The translations under genes were made by a program, and so were the position numbers. A DNA stretch of 51,646 nt, taken from Rhodoglobus sp. (GTDB taxonomy: Bacteria > Actinomycetota > Actinomycetes > Actinomycetales > Microbacteriaceae). The notes below the pieces were generated by a model that did not search any database, was not told the DNA's origin, and saw only the letters and a program-made list of their open reading frames with translations. How positions within the stretch are numbered: the stretch's first letter is position 1; the number at the start of each line of letters is the position of its first letter. Positions 8,213 through 17,152 of the stretch are shown in pieces. The DNA lies in contig JAODLY010000010.1 of the NCBI GenBank assembly GCA_025464445.1, positions 1 to 51,646 on the forward strand, read 5' to 3'.

Positions 8213-10413
8213 CAGGCCTTTCTGAACTCGATGAGCATTGCCTGCTCCGGGTTGAGCGTGGGAAGCGGGAGACCCGCGATCGCGATCACGCTACCGGGAA
8301 TGGCTGTCCAGTCGTTGACCGCCGCGCTCACCCATGCGGGATCCGCACCCTCGTGGCGGGCTGCCGCGCCGAGTTCGTTGCGTACCCGCACTTCGTAGCG
8401 GGCCGTCGCATCGAGGCCGGGGAACGCGACCCGGCCGGTCTGGCCGAGTGGCGACGTAGCGAGCCGAATCCAGGCGAACAGCGCGTGCGAGCCGTCGTGC
8501 GCGACGACCCCCCGCAGCGAGCACTGCACGTCATCGAGGTCGGCGTTGACCACGCGACCGGTGTGCAGCAGCGGGCGGAACTCGCGGTACATGCCTGCCC
8601 AGGCGGTGAGCTGCTCAAGTTCCTGCTCGTCGCACAGGGTGAGGTCGCGCTCGATGCCGGAGTGCGCGAAGAGTGCGACGGCGAGGCGGAAGGACGCATC
8701 CGTCACCCGCCCTGTGGTGTGGGATCGTGCCGCACCGACGTGAGTTCCGATGAGCTCCGGCGGCAGCAGCATCGCGGTCCACCGGTCGATCTCGGCGCGC
8801 TCGACCGGATCGTTGCAGTCAGAGGCCCAGACCCTGTCGGTGCGCTCGAGGATTCCGAGATCGATGCGCCCGCCGCCGCCGGCACAGGTCTCGATTTCCA
8901 GGCCGGGATGCCGGGCACGCAGGTCATCGATGAGCGAATAGAGCGCAAGGGTCTGGGCGCGCACCGAGGGACGGTCGCCCAGCGGGGTGCGCGCCACCGC
9001 CTCATGCAGATCCCGGTTGTGATCCCACTTGATGTAGTCGATCGAATTTTCGTTCACGAGCGCGCCGATGCGCTCCAGCAGGTAGTCGTATGCCTCTGGA
9101 TTCGCGATGTTGAGCACGTACTGGTTGCGGGAGGTTGCACCCAGGCCGACGGACGGACCCAGGATCCAGTCTGGATGCCGCCGCGCAAGCTCCGAGTCGA
9201 GGTTGATCATCTCCGGCTCGAACCAGAGGCCGAATTGCATTGAGTGGGAGCGGATCCGCTCGACGATCGGCGAAAGACCGGCCGGCCATACCGTGGCGTC
9301 GACGAACCAGTCGCCGAGACCCGCTCCCGCGTCACGGCGTCCGGAGAACCACCCGTCATCGAGCACGACGCGCTCGACCCCGACCCTGGCCGCCGTATCG
9401 ACGAGGGATTCGAGTCGGCCGAGGTCGTGGTCGAAGTACACGGCTTCCCAGGTGTTGAGCACGAGTGGGCGCGGCTGCGCCGGGTGCGACGGGCGACGCC
9501 GCAGGGTGCGGTGGAATCGATCCGAGATGCCGTCCATGCCCGTATCGGACCAGGTGAAATACACGGTCGGAGCCGCGAAGAGGTCACCGTCGGCAAGCAG
9601 GATCTCCCCCGGCACGACGCTTCCGCCGCCGCCGATGATGGTCGACAGTGCGCCGGCTCCCTCCGGCAGGCGCTCGACGAGCGTGTGCTGGTTGCCGCTC
9701 CACGCGACATGCATGCCCCAAACTTCTCCCCTGCCGAAGCTGAACCCCGGGGTGCCCACAAGGGTCATGAAGGGCGAGTCGTGGCCGGGCTTGCCCCTGC
9801 GGGCGTCGCGTCGATGCGTGCCGAACCGTACCGGGGTGCGTTGGATGGACCGCTCGCGGCACCACTTGCCGCTGAAATCGACTATCTCGGATGCGCGTTC
9901 AGGCAGGGGCAGCATTGCGGTCAGCGTGACCAGTTCGTAGGGAACCTTTGCCAGGAGTGAAGGGGCCGGCGCATGCCGCTCGAGGGACATGTCGACCGCG
10001 ACGATGCCGTCCTCGCTGAGGCTGTACCGCAAAGTCGGCCGCGTCGTGCTCGTCTCGTCAACCAGCGTGAAGGTGACTGATCCGCCGACCCCGTTGGCCG
10101 GGATGTCGACCTCCACTGACTCGAGAACGGGGCGAGGAGTCGTGGCAACGCCGCCGGCGTGCCCGGTCTGCGCTGGGGTACCGGACCAGCCTTCGGATTC
10201 GGTGGGCCAGGCCGAGAAGGTGCGGGGCACATCCGGGGAGTTGTTCAGGATCGCGGGAATGGAAGTCAGTCGCAATGCCTCGAGCTCGTCGTCGCCGAGT
10301 TCGCCGAGATCCTTCCCCCAGTGCAGCACCCTGGGCACCGGGCGGCAGGGGTCTACGACAAACGAGACGCCTGCTGCACGCAGCGCGATGACGGCGCCGT
10401 CGGGGTAGGTCAT
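8212..10413 (-). CDS. Alpha-galactosidase, glycoside hydrolase family 36 (733 aa)
   Basis: GH36 enzymes retain configuration and release alpha-linked galactose (or related residues) from oligosaccharides. An N-terminal beta-sandwich (to about residue 330) precedes the TIM barrel with LNTWEAVYFDHD, LDDGWFSGRRD, FGLWFEPEMI and DYIKWDHNRD (nucleophile Asp near 463), then CAGGGGRIDLGIL and WASDCNDPVER (acid/base Asp near 531). The C-terminal beta domain ends LNPEQAMLIEF. There is no signal peptide, so the substrate must be imported. The ATG at 10413 was chosen because the protein begins where GH36 proteins normally begin; the 77-codon upstream extension crosses the divergent promoter. The first gene of a leftward operon with the SGNH esterase, divergent from the ABC/GH95 operon. 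Confidence 0.93.
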   Translation of the reverse strand: MTYPDGAVIALRAAGVSFVVDPCRPVPRVLHWGKDLGELGDDELEALRLTSIPAILNNSPDVPRTFSAWPTESEGWSGTPAQTGHAGGVATTPRPVLESVEVDIPANGVGGSVTFTLVDETSTTRPTLRYSLSEDGIVAVDMSLERHAPAPSLLAKVPYELVTLTAMLPLPERASEIVDFSGKWCRERSIQRTPVRFGTHRRDARRGKPGHDSPFMTLVGTPGFSFGRGEVWGMHVAWSGNQHTLVERLPEGAGALSTIIGGGGSVVPGEILLADGDLFAAPTVYFTWSDTGMDGISDRFHRTLRRRPSHPAQPRPLVLNTWEAVYFDHDLGRLESLVDTAARVGVERVVLDDGWFSGRRDAGAGLGDWFVDATVWPAGLSPIVERIRSHSMQFGLWFEPEMINLDSELARRHPDWILGPSVGLGATSRNQYVLNIANPEAYDYLLERIGALVNENSIDYIKWDHNRDLHEAVARTPLGDRPSVRAQTLALYSLIDDLRARHPGLEIETCAGGGGRIDLGILERTDRVWASDCNDPVERAEIDRWTAMLLPPELIGTHVGAARSHTTGRVTDASFRLAVALFAHSGIERDLTLCDEQELEQLTAWAGMYREFRPLLHTGRVVNADLDDVQCSLRGVVAHDGSHALFAWIRLATSPLGQTGRVAFPGLDATARYEVRVRNELGAAARHEGADPAWVSAAVNDWTAIPGSVIAIAGLPLPTLNPEQAMLIEFRKA

Positions 10414-10510
10414 GCTGAAACTTCCCTTGGTTGCAATTACTTGACATAGTGAATAAACCACTTCTAGGGTGTGCATGCAAGTGCAAGAACGAACTTGGAC
10501 AGGTGGATCG
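10414..10510. promoter_or_regulatory. Divergent promoter region between GH36 and ABC/GH95 operons
   Basis: A 97-nt gap holding a good rightward promoter: TTGACA at 10441-10446, 18-nt spacer, TAGGGT at 10465-10470, with an AGGTGG ribosome site before the ATG at 10511. Inside the spacer, half-sites AGTG (10448-10451) and CACT (10459-10462) flank AATAAAC, so a repressor bound there would block the promoter. A related TAGTG...CACTA pair precedes the ROK gene at 17117-17137. The region is clearly more AT-rich than the flanking genes. Confidence 0.65.
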
Positions 10511-11473
10511 ATGGCGATCGTCAGGATGCAGGCAGCACGGGGCTCAGCGCCTCGGGCCGGTCGTTCGCGAGCGAGCAGCCGCATGCCAAACCTGAACTCG
10601 CCGGCACACCGCGGGGATGGCAAGCTCGCCTGGATCCTCATCACCCCGGCGATTATCGGCTTCCTCGCCTTCTTCGCATACCCGACAATCCGCGGTATCT
10701 ACCTGAGTTTTACGGACTTCAAGGTCTTCACCCCTCCGGTCTGGGTGGGCCTCGACAACTTCGTCGAATTGATCGGTGACGACGTGTTCTGGAACTCGCT
10801 GCTCGTTACCCTCTACTACGTCGCACTCGTCGTCGTGTTCGGCACATTCCTGTCGCTCGTGACAGCGGTTGTGCTGCACCGCCTGACGGCATCGACGGTC
10901 ATCCGCGGCTTCATCATCCTGCCGTTCCTCATCTCCAACGTCGTCGCGGCGACGGTGTGGTCGTGGATGCTCGACGCCCAGCTCGGCATCGTGAACCAGC
11001 TCATCGAAGCACTCGGCGGCCACAACGTGCTGTTTCTCACGTCACGTGGTTGGGTGATCCCCGCCGTTGCGATGATCGGGGTCTGGAAAGCCCTGGGTTA
11101 CACCGCGATCATCATCTTCGCGGGGCTCCAGACGATCCCGTCGACGATCTACGAGGCCGGGCGCATCGACGGGGCGAACGAGCGGCAGATGTTCACCCGA
11201 CTCACACTCCCGCTCATGCGTCCCATCCTCGCGCTCGTGCTCGTGCTGAACGTGATCGGCGCCTTCCAGGTCTTCGACCTGATCCAGGTGACGACCAAGG
11301 GCGGGCCGGCGAACGCCTCGCTCGTGCTGCAGTCATACATCTTCAGCAAGGCGTTCGGGCAGTTCGACTTCGGCTACGGCTCCGCCATGGCGCTCACCCT
11401 GTTCATCATCCTGATCCTCATCACCTTCACCCAGATGCGACTTCTTCGCGCGAGCGAATCGGACACCAACTGA
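10511..11473 (+). CDS. Sugar ABC transporter permease, MalF/UgpA type (320 aa)
   Basis: An inner-membrane permease of the CUT1 class. After a basic N-terminal tail of about 40 residues (RAGRSRASSRMPNLNS) come six membrane segments, the first being LAWILITPAIIGFLAFFAYP. The ATPase-contact EAA loop is YEAGRIDGANERQMFTRLTLP near residues 216-236. The stop overlaps the next permease by 1 nt (TGATG). No ATPase gene lies in the operon, so a shared MsiK-type ATPase encoded elsewhere is expected. The neighbours (GH95, GH36, esterases) suggest import of fucose- or galactose-bearing oligosaccharides. The ATG at 10511 was chosen for its AGGTGG site; an in-frame start at 10469 would overlap the -10 box. 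Confidence 0.93.
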   Translation: MAIVRMQAARGSAPRAGRSRASSRMPNLNSPAHRGDGKLAWILITPAIIGFLAFFAYPTIRGIYLSFTDFKVFTPPVWVGLDNFVELIGDDVFWNSLLVTLYYVALVVVFGTFLSLVTAVVLHRLTASTVIRGFIILPFLISNVVAATVWSWMLDAQLGIVNQLIEALGGHNVLFLTSRGWVIPAVAMIGVWKALGYTAIIIFAGLQTIPSTIYEAGRIDGANERQMFTRLTLPLMRPILALVLVLNVIGAFQVFDLIQVTTKGGPANASLVLQSYIFSKAFGQFDFGYGSAMALTLFIILILITFTQMRLLRASESDTN

Positions 11474-12372
11474 TGGCCACTGCGCGCACCCGCTTACGCC
11501 GATTCAGCATTGGGCGCGCCGCGGCCTGGCTCTACATCGGCGTGATCATGCTCATCACCGTGTTCCCGTTCTACTGGATACTGCGCACGGCGCTCTCGAA
11601 CAACTACGAGCTCATCGCCCATCCCGCCTCGCTGCTACCCGTGGGCCTCACGCTCGGCGCCTTCCAGCGCGTGCTCGGCCTTGCCACGTCCGCGGAGTCG
11701 GTCGCCGAGGGCGGCTCCGGCGCCTCGATCGAGATCGGGCACTTCATCGTCAACTCGATGATTTACGCGACCCTTTCCACGGCGTGCATAGTGTTCTTCT
11801 CCGCCATTGCCGCTTACGCCTTTTCCCGCCTGCAGTGGCGTGGCCGCGAGTTCATGTTCGGCCTGCTGCTCTGTGCGCTCATGGTGCCACCGGTGCTCAC
11901 CTTCCTGCCGAACTTCGTGCTGATCAAAGATGTGGGGTTGCTCAACACGTTCGCCGGGATGATCCTGCCGGTCGCCCTGTTTTCCGCATTCAACATCTTC
12001 TTCCTCCGACAGTTCATGCTCGGACTTCCGGCAGAGCTGGAGGAGGCGGCGCTCATTGACGGTGCCGGCCGGGTGCGGGTCTTCTTCCAGGTGACCCTGC
12101 CGTCGGCATCCGGTCCCATCTTCACCCTGGCGATCCTCAGCTTCATCACCCAGTGGAACGACTACTTCTGGCCCCTGCTGGTGACGAGCGACGACAGCGT
12201 CCGGCCACTAACGCTTGCGCTCGCGGTGTTCAAACAGTCGTCGCCGCAGGACCAGCCAGACTGGGCCGGCCTCATGGCGGCGACGCTCGTGGCTGCCCTT
12301 CCGATGCTCGTGCTCTTTCTCGTGTTCGGAAAGCGCATTGTCAACTCCATCGGATTCACGGGTATCAAATGA
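11473..12372 (+). CDS. Sugar ABC transporter permease, MalG/UgpE type (299 aa)
   Basis: The second CUT1 permease, with six predicted membrane segments (first AWLYIGVIMLITVFPFYWIL). The EAA loop is EEAALIDGAGRVRVFFQVTLP near residues 194-214. A periplasm-facing stretch (SAESVAEGGSGASIEIGH, about 75-95) separates the first and second segments. The gene overlaps GH95 by 4 nt (ATGA), so transporter and hydrolase are translated together. It forms the membrane channel with the upstream permease; the binding lipoprotein is encoded three genes further down, an unusual order for this transporter class. Confidence 0.93.
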   Translation: MATARTRLRRFSIGRAAAWLYIGVIMLITVFPFYWILRTALSNNYELIAHPASLLPVGLTLGAFQRVLGLATSAESVAEGGSGASIEIGHFIVNSMIYATLSTACIVFFSAIAAYAFSRLQWRGREFMFGLLLCALMVPPVLTFLPNFVLIKDVGLLNTFAGMILPVALFSAFNIFFLRQFMLGLPAELEEAALIDGAGRVRVFFQVTLPSASGPIFTLAILSFITQWNDYFWPLLVTSDDSVRPLTLALAVFKQSSPQDQPDWAGLMAATLVAALPMLVLFLVFGKRIVNSIGFTGIK

Positions 12373-14780
12373 GCGACGAGACATTGCGGCTGGTCTGGCC
12401 GGATCCCGCCGCGGATTGGACTGCCGCGATTCCGCTGGGCAACGGGCGCATCGGCGCGATGGTGTTCGGCGGCGCGCAGGCGGCGCGATACCAGCTCAAT
12501 GACTCGACCGTCTGGTCGGGTGACCCGGACGGCCCCGCGCGCGCGCTCGCCGCCGTGGTCGAGGGCGGCGCGGGCCCCGAGCGCCTCGCCGCCGCCCGCG
12601 CGGCAATCGACAGCGGCGACTACAGGGCGGCGGAGGCGCTGCTCATGACGTTCGAGGGGGACTACTCGCAGGAGTTCCTGCCCCTCGCAGACCTCGTGAT
12701 GGACATCACGAGCTCGGGTGTTCGCGACTATGAGGGCCGCGAACTCGACCTAGATGACGCTGTCGCGACCGAGAAGTTCTCGGTCGGAGACATCCGGCTC
12801 ATCCGTCGCAGCTGGGTCTCGGCACTGGCAGGCACCTTGTGCATCGCGCTCGAGGCGCGAGGGGGAGCCGTCGACCTGACGCTCGCCCTGACGACACCGT
12901 TGCGAACCTTTTCGCAGGAGGAGCGCCTCGACGGCCTCCTTCTGGGCATTGACGTACCCATCGACGGCGCGCCGCTGCACGAGCCCGGTGTCGCAGATCC
13001 CCACGCGTACCGGGACCCTCCAATCACCGGCGGATTCGACCCGTACGCAGCCGTGCACCTCGCATTCGACACCGACGGTGTCGCAGAGATTCGAGGGCAC
13101 CACCTGGCCATCAGCGGCGTCACACGAATTCTCGTGACGATCGCCACGGCAACACGCGCCGAATCGTGGTGGAGCGGTGTACCGGCCGACCAGGTGCTCA
13201 CGAGCACCAGGCCGGACATCGCGGCGCGCGCTCGTGACCGCTCGGGGCAAGCTGCCCTGCGCGGTCACGAGTTGTTGCTTGCGGAACACATCGCCGACGT
13301 GCGCGGCTCGCGCGGAGCGACGCAGGTCGTGGTCGGCTCGCGGCGCGGCGGCGCCTGGGATGTGGCTCGCGACATCCTGCGCGGCGGCGACGACCAACTC
13401 GTCGCGACGGTCATGGCCGAGTTCGGGCGATATCTGCTCGGTTCGGCATCGAGAACCGGTAGCCCCCCCGCAAACCTCCAGGGCATCTGGAACGACGATC
13501 TGCGACCGGCCTGGTCGTCGAACTACACGCTCAACATCAACACCCAGATGAACTATTGGGCCGTCGATGTGGCCGGACTCACGGATTCGCACTCCCCCCT
13601 GGCCGAGCTGCTCGGCCGGCTGGCGCGCAACGGTGCCGACGTCGCCCGCGCGCTCTACGGCGCTCGCGGTTGGGTCGCCCATCACAACACCGACATGTGG
13701 GGTTGGGCCCTGCCGGTAGGCATGGGCCGCGGCAATCCGAGCTGGGCCATCTGGATGACGGGCGGCACCTGGCTCGCCCAACAGCTATGGGACCATTACG
13801 ACTTCACCCGCGACGAGAGCTACCTGCGAGACATCGCATGGCCGATCCTGCGGGGGGCGGCGGAGTTCGGCCTGGACTGGCTCGTCGATGACGGGGCGGG
13901 CGGCTTGCGCGTGCTCCCGTCAACGTCACCCGAGAACCTGTTCGTCGGTCCGGACGGCCACCCGGAGTCCCTCGGAGCGTCCACATCGATCGACATTGCC
14001 CTGATCACTTCGCTGTTCCAGAAGTGCCGTGCTGCGCTCGCGGTGCTCGGCGGGGAGTGGGCTCTCGACATGGAGCTCGCCGATGCGCTTGAGCGCCTGC
14101 CGGCACCGGGCTTCACGGCCGACGGTCGGCTGCGCGAGTGGCAGCAGGATGTGACCGAAGTCAACCCTCATCACCGGCACCTGTCGCCCCTTGTCGGATT
14201 GTTCCCCCTTGATCTCATCACTCTCGAACAGACGCCAGCCGCCGCCGAGGGCGCCCGGCGGTCTCTCGAAGCGCGTGGCCCAGGCGCAATGGGCTGGTCG
14301 TGGGCGTGGAAGATCGCGTTGCGAGCGCGGCTGGGCGAAGGGGACACGGCTCGCGCCCTCCTGATCGAGGCGACGCAACCGTACGAGCACGACCCGCACC
14401 TGAAGGCGCCGATCGACACCCTGGACTGGGGAGCCCTGCTTCCCAACCTGTTCAGCACCCACCCGCCGTTCCAGGCCGACGGCAACTTTGGCTTCACCGC
14501 AGCGATCATCGAGATGCTCGTGCAGAGCCATGGGGGCCGCATCCGCCTGCTTCCCGCCCTGCCCCGCGCCTGGGCGACGGGATCCGCGACGGGCATTGGT
14601 GCGCGGGGCGGCCTGCGCGTGGACATCTCCTGGTCATCAGGCGAACTGGAGCACGCGGTCATTCACAACGTGGGCGCATCACCGGTCACGATACCCGTCG
14701 ACTACCGCGGCCGGTCGCACGACCTCACCATCGCGCCGGGCGCGAGCGCAGGAGTACCAGGAGTTTCGCATGCTAGCTGA
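12369..14780 (+). CDS. Glycoside hydrolase family 95 (alpha-L-fucosidase / alpha-L-galactosidase), 803 aa
   Basis: GH95 enzymes invert configuration and remove alpha-1,2-linked L-fucose, or in some members alpha-L-galactose, from oligosaccharides. The N-terminal domain carries the characteristic AIPLGNGRIGAMVFGG and YQLNDSTVWSG. The catalytic (alpha/alpha)6 barrel carries NLQGIWNDDLRPAWSSNYTL, NINTQMNYWAVD (the Asn pair near residue 390 that activates water), PSTSPEN (candidate acid Glu near 522) and FQADGNFGFTAAI (Asp near 703). Family length is about 750-850 residues. No signal peptide is seen, so it acts on imported sugars. It overlaps the upstream permease by 4 nt and the CE7 gene by 11 nt. 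The fucose-versus-galactose choice cannot be settled here. Confidence 0.92.
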   Translation: MSDETLRLVWPDPAADWTAAIPLGNGRIGAMVFGGAQAARYQLNDSTVWSGDPDGPARALAAVVEGGAGPERLAAARAAIDSGDYRAAEALLMTFEGDYSQEFLPLADLVMDITSSGVRDYEGRELDLDDAVATEKFSVGDIRLIRRSWVSALAGTLCIALEARGGAVDLTLALTTPLRTFSQEERLDGLLLGIDVPIDGAPLHEPGVADPHAYRDPPITGGFDPYAAVHLAFDTDGVAEIRGHHLAISGVTRILVTIATATRAESWWSGVPADQVLTSTRPDIAARARDRSGQAALRGHELLLAEHIADVRGSRGATQVVVGSRRGGAWDVARDILRGGDDQLVATVMAEFGRYLLGSASRTGSPPANLQGIWNDDLRPAWSSNYTLNINTQMNYWAVDVAGLTDSHSPLAELLGRLARNGADVARALYGARGWVAHHNTDMWGWALPVGMGRGNPSWAIWMTGGTWLAQQLWDHYDFTRDESYLRDIAWPILRGAAEFGLDWLVDDGAGGLRVLPSTSPENLFVGPDGHPESLGASTSIDIALITSLFQKCRAALAVLGGEWALDMELADALERLPAPGFTADGRLREWQQDVTEVNPHHRHLSPLVGLFPLDLITLEQTPAAAEGARRSLEARGPGAMGWSWAWKIALRARLGEGDTARALLIEATQPYEHDPHLKAPIDTLDWGALLPNLFSTHPPFQADGNFGFTAAIIEMLVQSHGGRIRLLPALPRAWATGSATGIGARGGLRVDISWSSGELEHAVIHNVGASPVTIPVDYRGRSHDLTIAPGASAGVPGVSHAS

Positions 14781-15738
14781 TCTCTCCGAATCCGAACTGT
14801 GGGACTATCGCAGCGACCAGGTCGAGCCGTCCGATTTCGACGAGTTCTGGGCGCTCACGCTGGCTGAGGCCCGAAAGCACCCGAGCGCGATCGAGCTGGT
14901 GCCCACCACCACAGGGCTTGCGACAGTTGACGTGTTCGATGTCTCGTTTGCCGGCTTCGGCGGCGAACGGGTGAGCGCCTGGTTGAAACTGCCCGTCGGT
15001 CGCTCGGGTCCACTGCCGCTCGTCGTGCAGTTTCCGGGGTACGGCTCCGGTCGCGGGCACGCGCTGCGCGACTTGCTCTGGTCTGCCGCAGGCTATGCGC
15101 ACCTCTCGGTGGACGTGCGCGGACAGGGCAGCGCTGGCGTGCAGGGCTTCCTGACCGACGGCATCCAGTCCGAGTACGAGTACTACTACCGCAGGGCCTA
15201 CACCGACGGCGCGCGGGCGATCGACGCCGCACGCGGTCTCGATACCGTCGATCCGTCGCGCATCGTCATCGCGGGCCAGAGCCAGGGCGGCGGGCTTGCG
15301 ATAGCCGCGGCGGCACTGGTTCCGGATGTCGCGGCTCTCGTCGTGCAGGCCCCCTTCCTCAGCGACTTCCGCCGCGCCACACAGGTCACCGGCACCCAGC
15401 CATACGACGAGCTGCGCGGGTACCTGGCGGCGCGGAGGGACCTGGCCGAGCGCGCGCACCGCACCCTCTCGTACATGGACGCCGTGGTGTTCGCCAGCAG
15501 GGCGGTCGCACCGGCGCTCTTCTCCACGGGCCTCATGGATGACATCGCGCCGCCTTCGACAGTGTTCGGAGCATTCCACGCATATGCGGGCCCGAAGCGA
15601 ATGGTGACCTGGCCGTACAACGGCCACGAAGCCGGAGGACAGCTCGACGATGAGGCCGCCCTCGCCTTCGTCGCCGACGTGTGCTCAACAGACTCCACCC
15701 ACCGACCGAACCCATTCAATACGAAGAGGACCAAATGA
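14770..15738 (+). CDS. Acetyl xylan esterase / cephalosporin-C deacetylase family (CE7), 322 aa
   Basis: An alpha/beta hydrolase that removes acetyl groups from xylo- and other oligosaccharides inside the cell. CE7 signatures are the N-terminal DFDEFWALTLAEARKHP, the RGQGSAGVQGFLTDGI block (RGQ motif), the nucleophile elbow GQSQGGGLA (Ser near 179), the acid in FSTGLMDDIAPPST and the HE motif near the C-terminus (YNGHEAGG). The ATG at 14770 lies inside GH95 and follows an AGGAG site; the in-frame extension through GH95 was rejected. It overlaps the binding-protein gene by 4 nt (ATGA). It would deacetylate sugars brought in by this operon's transporter. Confidence 0.93.
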   Translation: MLADLSESELWDYRSDQVEPSDFDEFWALTLAEARKHPSAIELVPTTTGLATVDVFDVSFAGFGGERVSAWLKLPVGRSGPLPLVVQFPGYGSGRGHALRDLLWSAAGYAHLSVDVRGQGSAGVQGFLTDGIQSEYEYYYRRAYTDGARAIDAARGLDTVDPSRIVIAGQSQGGGLAIAAAALVPDVAALVVQAPFLSDFRRATQVTGTQPYDELRGYLAARRDLAERAHRTLSYMDAVVFASRAVAPALFSTGLMDDIAPPSTVFGAFHAYAGPKRMVTWPYNGHEAGGQLDDEAALAFVADVCSTDSTHRPNPFNTKRTK

Positions 15739-17066
15739 AAATACAGCGAATCATCGCCGGGGCGGCGTTTGCAGGGCTTGTTGCCACCATGACCGCCTGC
15801 TCGGCGGGTGGCGGCGCATCGAGTTCAGGCTCCGTCAACTGGTGGACCTGGGACGAGAAGCAGGCCGCATCCTATGAGAAGTGCCTGCCCGGCTTCGAGA
15901 AGGCGAACCCTGACATCAGCGTCACGATCTCGCAGTACGCCGTCGATGACTACTTCACCAAGCTCACCGCGGGGTTCGTGTCTGGCTCCGCGCCCGATGC
16001 GTTCCAGAACAGCGTGCCGCTGCTCGGTGCCTACGCCGGCCAGGGCCAGATCATGGCGCTCGACGATCTCATCGCCAAGAGTGGCTTCGACACGTCAGTG
16101 TTCAGCGTCGGCCTCGACTCCTGGAAGTACACCGACGGCAAGCAGTATGGCCTTCCACTGGACTGGGCAGCTGCGGCGTTCTACTTCAACCAGGATGACG
16201 TGACCGCTGCCGGATACACGGCAGACGACATCAAGAACATGACGTTCGATCCCGCTGACGGCGGCACGTTCGGCCAGATCGTCGCGCACCTCACCGTGGA
16301 TGCCAACGGCGTTCGGGGGGATGAGGCGGGGTTCGACAAGAACAACGTCGCGACCTACGGTGTCGGAAGCCTTGCATCGGGCGACTTCAACGGCCAGACC
16401 TCGTGGAATGGCCTCGTCTCCTCGACCGGCTGGCGGCTCGGAGACAAGGCAGCGTGGCCGACGAAGTTCAACTACGACGACCCCACTTTCATCCAGACGC
16501 TCGACTACGTGCGGGGGTTGGCAGACAAGGGCTACGCGCCCCAGTTCGGTGCGTTCACCGTTTCTGGTGCTGAGCAGCTGGGTTCTGGCAAGGTGGCGAT
16601 GGTCGAGGGTGGATCCTGGGATGTCACCACGATGGCCAAGGTCCCCGGCCTCACTGTCGGCGTTGCGTTCATGCCGAGCGGCAGCGACGGGCGTTCGGTG
16701 ATCAGCAACTCCAATGCGAACAACATCTTCGTGGGAACGAAGAACCTGGACGCGACCTGGAAATGGGTCACCTACATGGGCTCTGAGGCGTGCCAGTCGG
16801 CCGCGGGTGTTGACGGCACCTTCCTGCCGTCCATCGCCGCGTCGATGCAGGTCGCCGCCGATGCCCAGGCCGCGCAGGGCGTCGACCTCTCCCCGTTCAC
16901 CGACGCGCTCGCGAACGGCGAGCTCTATGCAGCACCCCCCACGGCGAACGGCCAGGAGATGTCGGACGCGATCACCCCCCTCTTCGAGGCGTACTTCTCG
17001 CATGAGCGCGACGATGACGTATTCGCAGAGATGACGGCGAAGACCGAAGAGATCTTCGCCAAGTAG
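15735..17066 (+). CDS. Sugar-binding lipoprotein of ABC transporter (443 aa)
   Basis: An extracytoplasmic family-1 solute-binding protein. A lipoprotein signal (KIQRIIAGAAFAGLVATMTAC, modified Cys near residue 22) is followed by a Gly/Ser linker and a MalE-type fold: VNWWTWDEKQA, FEKANPDISVTIS, GSAPDAFQN, and the C-terminal VAMVEGGSWDVTTM segment. The many aromatic residues (WWTW, WRLGDKAAW, WKWVTYMG) fit carbohydrate stacking. The ATG at 15735 gives the expected leader; longer frames were rejected. It is the last gene of the operon and is followed by a hairpin terminator, whereas such genes usually come first, so its level relative to the permeases must be set by post-transcriptional means or an internal promoter that I could not see. 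Confidence 0.93.
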   Translation: MKIQRIIAGAAFAGLVATMTACSAGGGASSSGSVNWWTWDEKQAASYEKCLPGFEKANPDISVTISQYAVDDYFTKLTAGFVSGSAPDAFQNSVPLLGAYAGQGQIMALDDLIAKSGFDTSVFSVGLDSWKYTDGKQYGLPLDWAAAAFYFNQDDVTAAGYTADDIKNMTFDPADGGTFGQIVAHLTVDANGVRGDEAGFDKNNVATYGVGSLASGDFNGQTSWNGLVSSTGWRLGDKAAWPTKFNYDDPTFIQTLDYVRGLADKGYAPQFGAFTVSGAEQLGSGKVAMVEGGSWDVTTMAKVPGLTVGVAFMPSGSDGRSVISNSNANNIFVGTKNLDATWKWVTYMGSEACQSAAGVDGTFLPSIAASMQVAADAQAAQGVDLSPFTDALANGELYAAPPTANGQEMSDAITPLFEAYFSHERDDDVFAEMTAKTEEIFAK

Positions 17067-17079
17067 CCAGTCGCAATGC

Positions 17080-17115
17080 GCGGGAGGACGTTGCGATCGC
17101 CGCGTCCTCCCCCGC
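17080..17115 (+). terminator. Stem-loop terminator after the ABC/GH95 operon
   Basis: GCGGGAGGACG (17080-17090) pairs with CGTCCTCCCCCGC (17103-17115), with a 12-nt loop and two unpaired C. A strong GC stem 13 nt past the binding-protein stop; no U-tract follows, as is common in actinobacteria. Confidence 0.7.
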
Positions 17116-17116
17116 A

Positions 17117-17137
17117 TAGTGGTCGCAGTCCGCACTA
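17117..17137. promoter_or_regulatory. Candidate ROK operator in front of the ROK gene
   Basis: TAGTG (17117-17121) and CACTA (17133-17137) form an inverted repeat 16 nt before the ROK start codon. The same half-sites appear in the promoter spacer at 10447-10462, but with a 7-nt gap instead of 11, which weakens the match. Autoregulation by the ROK protein is inferred. Confidence 0.35.
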
Positions 17138-17152
17138 CCGAGGGAACGGCAG

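Noticed and set aside
10414-10644. 77-codon N-terminal extension of the GH36 gene
   Set aside because: It crosses the divergent promoter region and the start of the permease gene, and GH36 proteins begin near the ATG at 10413.
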